From NCBI GenBank assembly GCA_014058105.1, contig JACGCM010002535.1:930001-994000 (forward strand): a stretch of DNA of 64,000 bases. The letters are read 5' to 3'. The translations under genes and the position numbers were made by a program. This document shows, one piece after another, positions 20,483 through 31,449 of this stretch; the stretch's first letter is position 1; every line of letters starts with the position of its first letter. The notes under the pieces were generated by a model. The model was not told the DNA's origin and ran no database searches. It saw only the letters and a program-made list of their open reading frames with translations. This DNA is from Kingdonia uniflora. Its lineage: Eukaryota > Streptophyta > Magnoliopsida > Ranunculales > Circaeasteraceae.

Positions 20483-23400
20483 ATGGATAGTTCACCTATT
20501 AACGAGGTGTCGACCTCTGGTCGGATGGTAGAGTCTAAAATTGAAATGTCTGACAGTGAGGTTGAAGTAGGGTTTGAACAATTTCTAGGTTTCCCTTGCA
20601 AATTGGTGACCTATTCTCCCTGTTTGGATGCATTTAAAGAGTTTTGTAAAGCCAAGGCTATTGTAGGAGGGACATGGGGTAACTGCGTAGAATACGCCGG
20701 TAGGCTATTTAGGGGGTTTACTGTAGCGACGGGGGAGGAGTATTTTTATTTGTTGACCGACTTGGATGAGGTGAAACAAGATAGGGGTATAGATGAATCG
20801 ATCTTGTTGGAATATTTTGATGAGAGTGTCTAGAGTGATATTTCAGAGGGCTTTTTGTGTTACCTATCTCAATTAGAGTACGGGTTGATTCTTCCCCCTA
20901 CCAATTTGGCGAAAGGGATAATTAATAAGATTGGGGCATGTCATGCTCAATTGAACGGGAACATGTAGGAGGTAATAAGTATTTGCGACCATCTGAACGA
21001 AAAATGGGAGAATGAGGGGAAAGTGAGGAGGATATCCCCTGAGGATGTATTGCAATTTTATGGGGTAAAGAATTATCAGGCCAGTGGTAGGGTATATTTC
21101 TGTGCGGGTGCAACTCGGCCTCGCTTCTTCGATATGAACTCAGCCGGTCGAGCCTGGAATGACAATGTAATATGGGTGAAGGGTAATTGCCTTCAGAGAG
21201 ATGATGAAGAACCTTTTGATCTTCTATTTAGAACTGTAAAAAAAGTAGGTATAGCAATGCATAACGTATAATATTGATATGTTTGAACCGTATGATCTTT
21301 TGTTAATAATAAAAATGTTGTGCATGGCAGGCCCGAAGTCCCAGGTGGAGAGGAAAGATTTGTTGTTGGACAAAATTGCTGAGGAAGAGGTTGAGCTCGA
21401 ATTTATGTTGGAAGGACTTGACCTTTTGCAAAAAGAAACGGGTTGAAACAAGTCTAAAATGGTTCATAAATCTTAATCGACCAGGCTGATGGCGGGTGTT
21501 GATGATGGAAAGAAGAAAAGAACTGGTGGGGAAGGGTGAACAAACTAGCCCAAGACCCCTAGAATAGACAGTTCGGTTCAGCTGAAGTCTATTACGTTGA
21601 GCAAATTTGCTCAAACGTTTCCAAAAAAATTGACGCGGAAGCGTTCGTTAGCCTCTGGTACCACTGGAAGTGGTGAGGCCGACAGAAAAGAAAAATAGAG
21701 AAGGATTGAACCTTCGGGAAAGTTGGGGGAAAAGGTTGTTGAAGAGCGACATGCTGCTGAGGACGATCTTAAAGAGATGGAGGAAAGGGCCAGGCTGACG
21801 GCTCTTTACGGGGAAGAGGACATGAGCAAGATGGTAGGTCTTTATGCTGGATTATGTAAAATATATTTATGTATTGCGTTTTGAGCTCACGCTGAGGTCA
21901 ATTTGTGATTTGGAGGTTGTTCGTTTGGTGAAAGGGATTTGGCTCGGAGTCGAAGAGGAGATATCTGAGCTGAGGAAGGGGAAGATCGAGCTTGAAAAGG
22001 AGGTAGCTCGAGCTAAGGTTGATGCTCTCAAGGATGTAAAAAAGCTGGAGGCCCTGAAGGCTTCATACGTAGTGGCGATTGAAAAGAAGGTAGACTAAAA
22101 ACTTGTTATCAGTTTTAGGAAAATGACACTAAAATAGTACATAGGAAAAATCAAAGTTTGAGACAAAGTGACATATTAAGAACATGTACCTTAGACCTTA
22201 AAATATATTTTATGGAGTATCCATCTGAGATCGTACTTCGACCTTTAAGTCTAGATGTAGTTGCACACGGTAGATGTTAGAAATTAAATATCTTGTTAGA
22301 AATGGGATATATATATGTATGTTGATGGGGTGTTCTGAATCGAACTTTATATAATGTATCTATATTGTACAAGTCGAATTGGATTCAGCTCGCTCGCACG
22401 AAGATGAGGCACTCCAATGAAATCGATAATTTATTGAGGAACTGGATAGGGTGAGGGAGGTGAGTAAGGATAGAGAAGACTAGCATGTAAAGGTATATTT
22501 CAAGTTTGTTGAGGCAACCCAAACTATTGTTGACCTCACTTGTAAGATCAATGAGAAGGATGCCAAAATTGATAAGGAGCTAAAAGAGCTTACGAAGATA
22601 AAAGAACATGCGGTGAAGCTTCAAAGTCAGATTGATACGCTGTTGGTAAAGAGTAGGCATGCTGACATAGCTCAATACCGTATTCAGGCGCTAGAAAGAT
22701 CGGAGGGACAATTTTGAGCTGATTTTCAGAATTGTAGAAGCGAGCTGGAGCGACTGAAAAATAAAATGATTGAAAAAGATAATGGGCTGAAGGTAGCTTG
22801 AGAGGATCTATTGGCTTCGGAAGCTGTAGCCGAACACTTGCATACATCCCTACTTGCCAAGGATATGGAGTTTTGGGCGATGCAACAGAAGTGTGATGAG
22901 TTAAATGAGAGGGTGGCACGATTGAAGATTGAATTGGCACAAGCCAACGCGCGTGTCTGGAATGCTGAGGCTGTAAAGCATTCGAGGAGTAGAAATGATG
23001 TTAAGGTTCCTCTAGTCCAAGGGGATGTAGTTAGCCTATCAGGTCAAATTAGGGAGCTGAAAGGTGACGTAGCTCGAATTCAAGGGCATGTGCAGAAAGG
23101 GAATGCAAAATTAAAGGAGTGCCAATATAAGTTGGATGCTGCTCTTATCAGGGAAAAATTCTTGGAAGGGGAAATCAGTGCAAAGGAGATTCTGATGAAG
23201 AAGAAAGACAACCATTAATCAGGCTGAATAAGCTAAAGCCATCAAAAAATTGGAAGAGAGTATAGCTTTTGATGTTCTGATAGAAAAGGAAATGGCACAT
23301 CAGAAGAGACTGTATACGAGGTTGGAGTCACGCCTCGAGAAGGTGAGGTCTCATTTTTCAAAGATAGTTGTATCTCATGCATCATGCTAAGACCTGTTAA

Positions 23401-23675
23401 AGTCGATCATTGCTTATTTTGTAAAGGAAGTAAAAAGACTTGAGTTAGAACGAGATACCTTGTTCAAGAGTCTGTCAGACAAGGTTTGTATTTGTAGAGT
23501 TGATATAGATCAAGGAAACTGTATGGCCTCTATGAAAACGATTTTAGGCCCTCAACCTGCTAATTTGATTGTGATGGGCAGGGTTGCTGTAACTCGCAAA
23601 CTGAAGTCTAATCGACCTCCTGCTGTAGGGGAAAACATGGTTGACATCCCAACAGCAGAAAATAATCTATTGTAG
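20483..23675 (+). pseudogene. Gypsy-1 main antisense gene (conserved N-terminal domain plus coiled coil)
   Basis: It starts at ATG 20483 (MDSSP...STSGRM). The first exon runs to about 21243 in one frame with two stops and contains EQFLGFPCKL, GGTWGNCVEYAGRLFRG, GEEYFYLL, QLNGNM (next codon TAG), ISPEDVLQFYGVKNY, RPRFFDMNSAGRAWNDNVIW and KGNCLQRDDEEPFDL. Intron-like gaps lie at about 21244-21335 and 21835-21910. Next come KSQVERKDLLLDKIAEEEVE, then long heptad-rich coiled coil (21910-22100, 22376-23215) and a C-terminal piece with LELERDTLF and VDIDQGNCMASM, ending TAG/TGA near 23675. Gypsy-2 has a full-length homologue (50533-46780 minus). Such antisense ORFs are known in Tat-lineage Gypsy elements and resemble Pfam 'putative gypsy type transposon/plant transposon protein' entries; their role is unproven. 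Several stops make this copy a pseudogene. Confidence 0.8.
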
Positions 23676-23699
23676 TGGTTGTGAATGCAACCTTAAAAT

Positions 23700-24065
23700 A
23701 AATAGTATCTGTCGTAGACATAGCGAGATGGATGAAAGCTAGTATGACCTTTGCCTTATCTTATCTCTGGTAGGGTCTTTGATATAAAACAAGTTTTTAC
23801 ATTTGTTCTAACTGCAAAGATGGGTTGAGTAAGTGAAACCAAGTGAATCTTGATTTAACAGTAGTAATGTTGTTGACATATTGAAAGAAATGAAGGCTAG
23901 TATTACCTTTGCCTTATCTTATGCCTGCTAGAGTCGTTGATATAAAACAAGTTTCTACATTTGTTTTAATCGCAAAAATTTAGTAGAGTTAGCCAAATCA
24001 AGTGTTATCCTTAATTTAACTAGTATAAGATCGATTAAAAGTTAGTATTATCTATGCTTTAATTT
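23700..24065 (+). repeat. Tandem repeat at the Gypsy-1 antisense gene/pol junction (about 150-bp unit)
   Basis: A segment beginning GAAAGCTAGTATGACCTTTG (23735) recurs at 23892 and, more weakly, at 24037, giving spacings of about 157 and 145 bp. Each unit also carries GATATAAAACAAGTTT and ACATTTGTT. It lies between the 3' ends of the plus-strand antisense gene and the minus-strand integrase. The core motif, on the minus strand GGCAAAGGTAATACTAGC, is the same as the 47-bp repeat of Gypsy-2. Confidence 0.8.
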
Positions 24066-24339
24066 ATAAAATGTATTGAATCTACATAAGTAGAGAGATG
24101 TTGTAAAAAACTTGGAAGTTTCATTGATCAGTTCAGAATTTACATTGGATGGAGATGAAAATCTCACTTTTGGAACTTAAATAAACAAAGCGAGAAATGG
24201 AAATGGAGTAGTGAGACGCTTAACGATATTATCATTTCAGTTGCCTAGTATTCCAAGGATTTGAAATGGAGATTCCCTCTTCTGTCATGAGATAATATGA
24301 TCCTAGGACTGAGAGACCTGTGATAATGATAAGACCCTC

Positions 24340-25330
24340 TCAATTGTCAACTAATTTTCTAGCGTGAGGGTCTTTGTGATATTGTAGAATCTCTCTAAGG
24401 ATAAGATCGTTGATTTGGAAGGTACAGTTTCTGACTTGGCTATTGTACGATCTGGCTAGCATATGATGATATCGACATAGGTTAGCGATGGCACGTTCCT
24501 TAGTTTCATCGATCATATTAGGGTTGCAAGTCAATTCGAACTCATTTTCCTCGTCAGTCTGCTCATGATCTCAAACTGGATGATGGTATTCAAAAGGAAT
24601 GATAGCCTCAGTGCCATAGGCAAGGAGAAATAGGGTGGATTCTATTGACTATCGGGGAGTGGTACGATATGCCCATAGAACATGAGGTAGTTCTTAAACC
24701 TAATTCCTTTTTTCCTGTGAGTGAAGCCATTTTTTGAGTCCATCCACGATGGCTTTGTTGGTGATTTCGGCTTGGCCATTTCCTTGAGGATAATAAGTGG
24801 ATGATATTGTGTTGGTTTAGGAAGGTTATAATTTTTTCTCCAACAAATTAGGGCCCGTCATCAATACGAATTAGGTGGGGGAAACCAAATCGAGTGATGA
24901 TGTGTTCCTAGATAAAAGAGATAACCTCTTCTTCTTTGGCTTGACATAGTGGATCTGCTTCTACCCATTTTGTAAAATAATTGGTAGCTACGAGTAGGTG
25001 ACAGTGGTTACCTGGAGAATTAAGAATTCACCAAAAAGATCAATTGCCCATCTTTTGAATGGCCAGAACACCTTGCTTGCATGGAGTTCGAGCGCAGGGG
25101 CATGTATCATGTGTCCATGTCTTTGGCAGTTGTAACATCTGCGTGAGTACTCTTCTGTTTGTTTGCGCATGCCAGGCTAGAATGCTCCTTGTGTAATAGC
25201 TCTGTTTGCTAGTAATCGACCTGCAGTATGGGAGCCAAAAGTCCCTTTATGTAATTTGCAGAGCATTTCATCTACTTTTGGTTTAGTTAGGTACTTGAGG
25301 TACGGCCCCGTGAAGGTGGTATAACATACC
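24340..25330 (-). pseudogene. Gypsy-1 integrase
   Basis: Minus-strand pieces of a Gypsy integrase in the right order: the zinc-binding region with CYNCQRHGHM (25140-25100), the start of the core with FKRWAIDLFGEF (first Asp, about 25040), NYFTKWVEA, HLIRIDDGP (second Asp, about 24860), YYPQGNGQAE (catalytic Glu, about 24780), RTTPR, and the C-terminal stretch INDLILREI with LVDN ending at 24340. Stops interrupt it at several places, for example after IDDGP. The enzyme would insert element cDNA and generate the 5-bp TSD; this copy cannot be translated whole. Confidence 0.85.
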
Positions 25331-25534
25331 ATTTTAATTTGTGTAGCGCTTCGAGTTTTTAATTAGCTATCGGTGCTCTTTCGGATCTGTTGGACGTGGT
25401 CCGTTGTAACTGCTGTCAATATCGAGGTAGGCTAAGAAAGGCTTTCGCTAATCGTTGTCTCCCCCTTTATTGGCCCCAGTGTTGATCGTGTATACAAAAA
25501 TATGATCAATACTGGGGGTTGAAAGGATTTCGAT

Positions 25535-26090
25535 CTAGAGATATCGAGCTTCTGTACCCAAGACCCTGACTAGATATGCCAAAGAATTGGCGTATCTATT
25601 TTCACCTTGAGACAGATAATCGAGAGTTACTTTTGTGAACTTACTCATCCTATCTGTAATGAGGGCTGGGTATTCGATCATCTTTCCATTCTTCTTATAT
25701 TGCTCAGAGTAATGGTGGATGATGAGTAGGGAATCTGTGTAGACTGAGAGTTTGGGGACATCGGGTTCAAGAGCGAGGTCGAGTATATGAATGAGAGCTT
25801 TGTATTCGGTGACATTATTTGTGGTCTCAAAATCCAAGCGTATTGATTCCTTAATTCTGTCATTGGAAGGGGTAATCAATATGATTCCGATTCCTGACCC
25901 TGTGGGTCCTGCTGGTCCATCCATAAGAACTTTCCACCCTTTTGTTGTAATCCATTCAGCTCGTTCGCCAAATGGTTTGGGGGGTGGATCTTTGGAAGTT
26001 TCTTATGTAAGGTCAGGGTCGTGCTCCTCCCACTCGGGATCTTCTACTGGAAAATCCACGAGAAAATTGGCAACGACCTGACCCTTCTCG
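25535..26090 (-). pseudogene. Gypsy-1 second (archaeal-like) RNase H
   Basis: A 129-residue open segment reads MDGPAGPTGSGIGIILITPS, then NNVTEYKALIHILDLAL, YTDSLLIIHHYSEQY and GENRYANSLAYL. These correspond to the first Asp, the catalytic Glu, the second Asp and the final Asn/Ala region of RVT_3-type RNase H. In plants an extra RNase H of this type between the RT-linked RNase H and integrase is characteristic of Tat elements. The usual DGS at the first motif reads DGP here, and the final Asp of the N-x-x-AD motif reads N. The linker upstream (26090-25925) has stops. Confidence 0.8.
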
Positions 26091-26099
26091 GAATGACGT

Positions 26100-27335
26100 T
26101 GTTCGAACTTGATATCATGTTCTCCCAAACTGACTGACCACTACTGTACTCTCCTTGATTTTTCTTTCTGGGATTGAACTTCCCGAAGTGGGTAGTTCGT
26201 CATGACTTTGACTGAATGAGCTAGGAAGTAGTGCTTGAGTTTCCGTAAAGTGTAAACAAGAGTGAGAAGAAGTTTCTCAATTTTAGAATACCTCGTTTCT
26301 ACTAGAGTGAGGGTTTTGATGATGAAGTAGACTGGTTTCTCGATTTTCCCTTCCTGGAAAATGAGAACCGAGCTGAGTGAAGTATCTTTGACTGCTAGTT
26401 AGATATTCGGTTTTTCATTATCTATTGGGGTACTTATTATGGGAGACCTCCCCAAATAGGTTTTAAGATCCTAAAAGGCTACTTTGCTTTTTGGTGTCCA
26501 TGTGACCTCTTTATTTGGCTAAACTTTTTCTCGTTTGGTACAACCGTAGAGTAATAGGAATAGCCAACGACAGCGGTCTGATGATTTAGAAATGAAACGG
26601 TTGATAGCGGCAGTCTTACCGGCAAGTTTCTGAACGTCTTTTGTACCCCGAATTGACACTTATTAGGGTTGAGATGTATCCTGTAAGATCGAAGCATGTT
26701 GAATATAATGTTGAGATCTGAGATGTGATTGGCTGACTGTACGCTCTTGCACAGAAGATTGTCGATGTAGACTTTAATGAATTTCCCTAGATGTGCTTCG
26801 AACATGGTAATCATCGACCGTTAATATGTGGCGCCCGTGTTTTTGAGTTCGAAGGGCATGACTTTGTAGTAATAAAGACCTCTTTCAGAGATGAAAGTTG
26901 TCTTTTCTTGATCTTCTTCCAAAAGTAGAATTTGATTGTATCCCGAAGCAACATCTATCATAGATTGTAGGTCATGGCCTGCTGTGGAATCGAGGATCTG
27001 ATGAATGTTGGGAAGAGGGAAACTATCCTTTACAGTATGTTTGTTCAGATCGGTGAAATCTATGCAAACTCAGACTTTTCCATTCTTATTTGGGACTTTG
27101 ACAATATTGGATATCCAGTCTGGATATTTGGCTTCTCGAATGAATCCCACTTTGAACAATTTCTCGATCTTGGTGTTAACTTCATCTCAAAGACGAGGTG
27201 ATAGTCGTCGCTATTTCTGCTTGACCACCGTGGCGTTGATGGCCAATTTGTGACATGCCTGTAGTCGGTCGTCTGAAAGTATCCATGATTGAAAATTGTA
27301 GTAAAAGAATACCTTAGGGTATCGTGAAAATGCAA
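26100..27335 (-). pseudogene. Gypsy-1 reverse transcriptase and linked RNase H
   Basis: The minus strand gives ACHKLAINATVVKQK, VGFIREAKYPDW, NGKVSVCIDFTDLNK, KDSFPLPNIHQILDSTAGHD, DVASGYNQI and VYIDNLLCKS (YIDD changed to YIDN, about 26755), then NPNKCQFGV. The RNase H part (26500-26100) is more degraded. Stops occur near 27200 and 26825 and in the connection region. Upstream there is no gag or protease: the RT N-terminus lies almost directly against the primer-binding site, so a deletion has removed gag-protease. The D-to-N change in the catalytic motif alone would inactivate it. Confidence 0.85.
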
Positions 27336-27358
27336 TCTTTCCTACAGGAGGTGCCAAA

Positions 27359-27979
27359 TGTAATGGCTAAATTCCGTAAGCACGAAATGTCTTAGAATTC
27401 ACTATCACACCAATAAACCTGCGATAATATTCAAATGGAAAGCAAGAAATGACACAGGTTATTTTAGCGTCGAAAACCTTTGAATATGTAAAAAATCGCG
27501 ACCTCGAGTGGATAATTTTTGTAAAAGTATCTTTATTGCTTAAGGTGGATACCTTATTACAAGTAATTTCTAGATTTAGAATTTTTTGGACCTTGTAACT
27601 AAGAAGTTTGAATGTTTATGAGAATCTAGAATAAGTAGTTTTCTTGGTGATTTCTCCTGTAATTTTTTGGTCCCTGTCCCTTATGGAACTTCTTCCTTAT
27701 ATAGACCTTCTCCGCAGCTCTTCATCGTGCTGGAGTACGTTCTTTGAGCAATGTGGTTAGTGACGGTTGATTGAGTAACTGTTGAGTTCATAAGAGACAG
27801 GTGTCTTTTACTGGTTTAGGTTTTCCAGTTTGAAGTTTGACCACGTTCTTCACCAGTTCGTGGAGTAGGTTGAAATATTGACTGGAAAAGTCATATTGAA
27901 AATGCGTGAGTTTGAGATGAAGGTAATTCAAACTGGCGATAACTCAATTTTAGGTGAGATCGAGGGATAGGTCCCTACA
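27359..27979 (-). repeat. Gypsy-1 5' LTR (621 bp)
   Basis: On the minus strand it starts TGTAGGGACCTATCCCTCGA and ends GCCATTACA, followed by a primer-binding-like TTTGGCACC. A TATA box (GGTCTATATAAGG) lies at 27707-27695. Confidence 0.9.
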
Positions 27980-28338
27980 ATGACCACTTTCTTGTAAATA
28001 GTTATTATTCTTTACATACTTATAAAATTAGGCTAATTAGGATTTTTGCTTACCACTTAATTTCTTAAACTAGTCCTAAAGTTAGTACCTTTTTGTTACT
28101 AGAACCCTTGCTTGTACAATGAAAATTTTCTTTTATAAAGCATAATGTATAACAATGGATATCCAAATTAAAAACCTCAAAGTATAAACCCTAGCTGATA
28201 TTGTACGTAAGAAGATAGATAAGAGTCCCACTTTTGCTAATTAATCTCTCCTACATGCACGAAAATAGGTCACCAAATACAGTCTAATAAGTTTAGAACT
28301 CTTAACAATTTAACCCTAACTTGTATTATTACTATACA
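27980..28338. other. Spacer between two head-to-head 5' LTRs
   Basis: About 360 bp, beginning with the Gypsy-1 TSD. It is AT-rich and has no gene. It separates the minus-directed Gypsy-1 promoter from the plus-directed Gypsy-2 promoter. Confidence 0.7.
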
Positions 28339-28942
28339 TGTAGGGACCTATCCTTCGACCTAGTCCAAACTTGAACTACCTAAATGACAGACTCACGCAT
28401 TACACACGTGACATGAACAGTCAACATTGCCACCTACCTAGACCATGAACTGATAAAGAGCATGGATCGAGCACTACAACAAAATATGAACATGTCAAAA
28501 ACACCTGTCTCCCATGAACTAAATAGTTATACATTTAACTACTACTTACCTCATTATCCAGAGAACGTGCTTCTTCACGATAACGAGCTGTAAGTAAGGT
28601 CTATAAAAAGAAAAAGTTCCAGAGGAGATAAAAACTAGAAAAACCAGATTTTCTAGACTCTAACGCAAGAATTTCTAGATTCTAAATACCACAAAACTTT
28701 TTTATTTCAAAATCAAGTATTTTTAGTTCAAAGAGATCACTTGTATTAAGATATCAGCCTCAAACAATAAAAGCTATAATTACTAAACCCTCAACTCGAG
28801 GTCGTGGTTTTTTACCTATTCAAAGATTTTCCATGCTAAATCACCTGTGTTATTTCTTGCATTTCATTAATTTTTGTCACAATTACATTTGGTGTAAGAT
28901 ATAATTTCGAGCTATTTTAAGATACGGAATTAGGCCATTACA
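28339..28942 (+). repeat. Gypsy-2 5' LTR (604 bp) with promoter
   Basis: It starts TGTAGGGACCTATCC and ends GGCCATTACA, with a primer-binding-like TTTGGCGACGTTTGTGGG directly after (28943). A TATA box CTATAAAAAG lies at 28601-28610. No partner LTR was found. Confidence 0.85.
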
Positions 28943-29020
28943 TTTGGCGACGTTTGTGGGAAAGAAGACATTTTTGTGATATCCTAAGGCATATATTCAC
29001 TCTACTATCCATTTCTAATC

Positions 29021-30560
29021 ATGGTCACTTCCAAACGACCCACAACAAGCATCTAGGTCGACCTTTTAGCTGAACCGGAACAGCTCGCTGAACTACGGGC
29101 AAATCTCCATGCCAAAATAGAAAAGCATAATGAACTCGAGCCTTAACTAACTTTTGACCATGATCTCCGCGATAAAGAGCTCGAAAGTGAGCGATAAGCT
29201 TGTTTGGCAGCGTTCAAGCGATATGAAAAATAGATGAGAGCCATGCAGACTGTATTTCATGCTTTGTTGGAGACTCAACAAACTCCCCATACCAAAGATC
29301 GTGATCAAGTACTGGTGAACTCCCGAGTTTCTATACGAGAAAGATTAGGACCTCGAGGGGCAACTAGCAAAGCCATTTCAAGAAATCTCTAGTACGAACT
29401 TCAACCTTCCATTCATTTGGGCAGCGAAGTTTAGTGTGATATCAGTAGAGGTTTCAAGACTTTCAATCGTCAGGATGAAGAACAATGACCTTAACCCCAG
29501 ATTCTAGCATGTGATCGCTTGAGTGAAGGTTCCAGTACTCGTAATCCTCGACCAGCTCGCAAAGTCACTCGGACTACATGTCAATACGTTACACAAGAGC
29601 ACATGGATTAATGTATTAAGGAGTGGATTGAAGCTCAAGCTCTAGGTAGACAGGACGACTTTACCAAGTTACGAGGAAGTTCTATTGCTAAAGAGTTATT
29701 TGATATGGAAGTACCAGTAGGTTTCCATACTCCGAAGATACGTAAATATAGAGGCACCGTTCTAAAGGAGCATATTCAGCAGTTCTGAGATTCTTTGGGA
29801 TTGTACTCAAATCTCAGCCATATTCTCTGCCATTTATTCGCAACGAGTCTACAGGGAGAACTGCTACGGTGGTTCCATTCTCTACCTGAAGATTCCACCC
29901 TTATATTCGTTCAACTATAGAAGAATTTTGTCAAGACTTATGCTCACAATAAAGACAAGGAAGAAAATTTATATTTGGTTATTTGTGTCAAACCGTCACA
30001 AGGAGAGAAGCTCGAGGTCTTTATGAAGAAGTTTCTGGAGCACGCATGAAAAGTTGATAATCTGAATCAAAAAATAACTATTACTGCTTTTACAAATGCG
30101 CTCTAACTCGATTGTAAAGTAAATGAGCTTCTCTTCTTAAACAAACCAGAGACCTTGGAGAATATGATCACCAATGTCAATGGGTATGTCGACCTGGAAA
30201 GGATTATGAACGAAAGACATAAATCTATTTGTTCTGTCCTAACCACTAAACGTCCAAACACAGAATGCAACAGTGATCCAAAGGAGGACCAGGGTGATTA
30301 AAAGTATTCTAAGGAAAATACAGGTAAATTTCGGAAGGGCGATTTATTACCCAAACCGGTCCTCCCCAAGATGATTGTCCGAATCTCCTCAATTTTTCCC
30401 GTTCTAGCAAAAGCCAAGTTCTACTGAATATTTCAACTGCTGGAGCCGATCGAGGGTAGACCGTACTGCATGCATCATAAGGTAAATCATCATGAAACTG
30501 ATAACTTCTATGCTTTACAGAGGTTGCTCAATTATATTTTTAAATTCTTGAGAATGCACG
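29021..30560 (+). pseudogene. Gypsy-2 gag
   Basis: It starts at ATG 29021 about 80 bp after the primer-binding site. An N-terminal helical, charged part is followed by a retrotransposon gag core: IRKYRGT, LRWFHSLP (about 29860), PSQGEKLEVFMKKFLEHA and NPETLENM-like text to 30190. The end (about 30470-30530) is CMHHKVNHHETDNFYALQR, the Tat-type C-x-x-H knuckle-like motif preceding protease. It forms the particle shell and packages RNA. More than ten stops are scattered through the frame, so the copy is dead. 30561-31028 continues as degenerate linker. Confidence 0.75.
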
Positions 30561-31028
30561 AGTATATTGTTGATTTGGAATCATACAAGAATGGTAGCTA
30601 CAAGACTTAGATAGAAATAGTCCAGGCAAAGATTAAGCTGAGGAGAAATACCTGTACCATATGTATCATAATAACATGATCAAGATTCATCAAATTAACT
30701 ACTCTTGCAGATTTAAGCAACGGAGATTATCGGAGTGCTGCGATCTCATACCTTTAGATAAAGAAGCTAAACTTCTTCCTGAATCAAGCAATCACCAACT
30801 TGGGAATTTATTCAAGGATTGCGATATTAGTTACGTTAAATGTCCTCATCTGGTGCATTGGTTGTCATGCTCAAGATGATGAAATTTGTCATACATAAGA
30901 TGATGAATGATACTGGTAGTGGTATTGAGATTCACCTTCAGAGCGCAATCGACTAGATGAGATTAGTCGATCAAGTTATTCCAAGCAATATCGATATCAG
31001 TGGATTTAATGGTTCCGAAGAAGAATGA

Positions 31029-31238
31029 GTGGGCAAGATTATCTTACCTATCACCGCTAGACCAGCCATAATCGATGTCATATTCTACATCATCAACGCT
31101 AATTCCCGTTATCTCGGGATCATGGGCCGTTGTTGGATCCACAACATGGAGGCAATTACTTCTACTTATTATCAAGTACTTCGCTTCAAAGACAATGATG
31201 GCATCTACGAAATCAAACACTATCAAAAGCTTTCATGA
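31029..31238 (+). pseudogene. Gypsy-2 aspartic protease C-terminal part
   Basis: A 69-residue open stretch contains ANSRYLGIMGRCWIHNMEAI and STYYQVLRFKDNDGI, matching the end of Gypsy proteases (A-x-x-x-YN-x-ILGR-x-WIH and the following STYHQ-x-L-x-F segment). The catalytic D-S/T-G should lie upstream, around 30850-30950, where the frame is broken and I could not identify it with confidence. Confidence 0.7.
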
Positions 31239-31449
31239 GTTTACAAAATTACCGTTTTTGCCATTCTCGACACATCTGATAGATAAGGTGTATAATAATT
31301 ATCGAAAGCTGATTACATTGATGATCAGCCTTTCCCAAAGGAACCTATAGAGTACATAAGCATTGATGGACCTAACAGGGGTACTTATATTGGTACCAAG
31401 CAGGTCCAACACGATAAAGATGCTATCTTTCACTTCTTACAAATGAATT

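Larger units (their letters stand above)
17004..27979 (-). mobile_element. Gypsy-1: Tat-like Gypsy retrotransposon lacking gag, with antisense genes
   Basis: It is bounded by LTRs at 17004-17617 and 27359-27979 and flanked by a perfect 5-bp TSD, ATGAC (16999-17003 and 27980-27984). Minus-strand order from the 5' LTR is RT-RNase H, a second RNase H, integrase, then about 6 kb with genes on the plus strand (antisense), then a polypurine tract (GCGAGGGGGCGAT at 17618-17630 complement) and the 3' LTR. Gag and protease are absent: RT sequence starts within about 120 bp of the primer-binding site. The extra RNase H and the antisense ORFs place it in the Tat lineage. All pol frames carry stops, so it is not autonomous. 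Same family as Gypsy-2. Confidence 0.9.

Noticed and set aside
28470..28495. CACTACAACAAAATATG as a CACTA transposon start
   Set aside because: It lies inside the Gypsy-2 LTR and aligns base by base with the ordinary LTR sequence of Gypsy-1 at the same position; no subterminal repeats follow.
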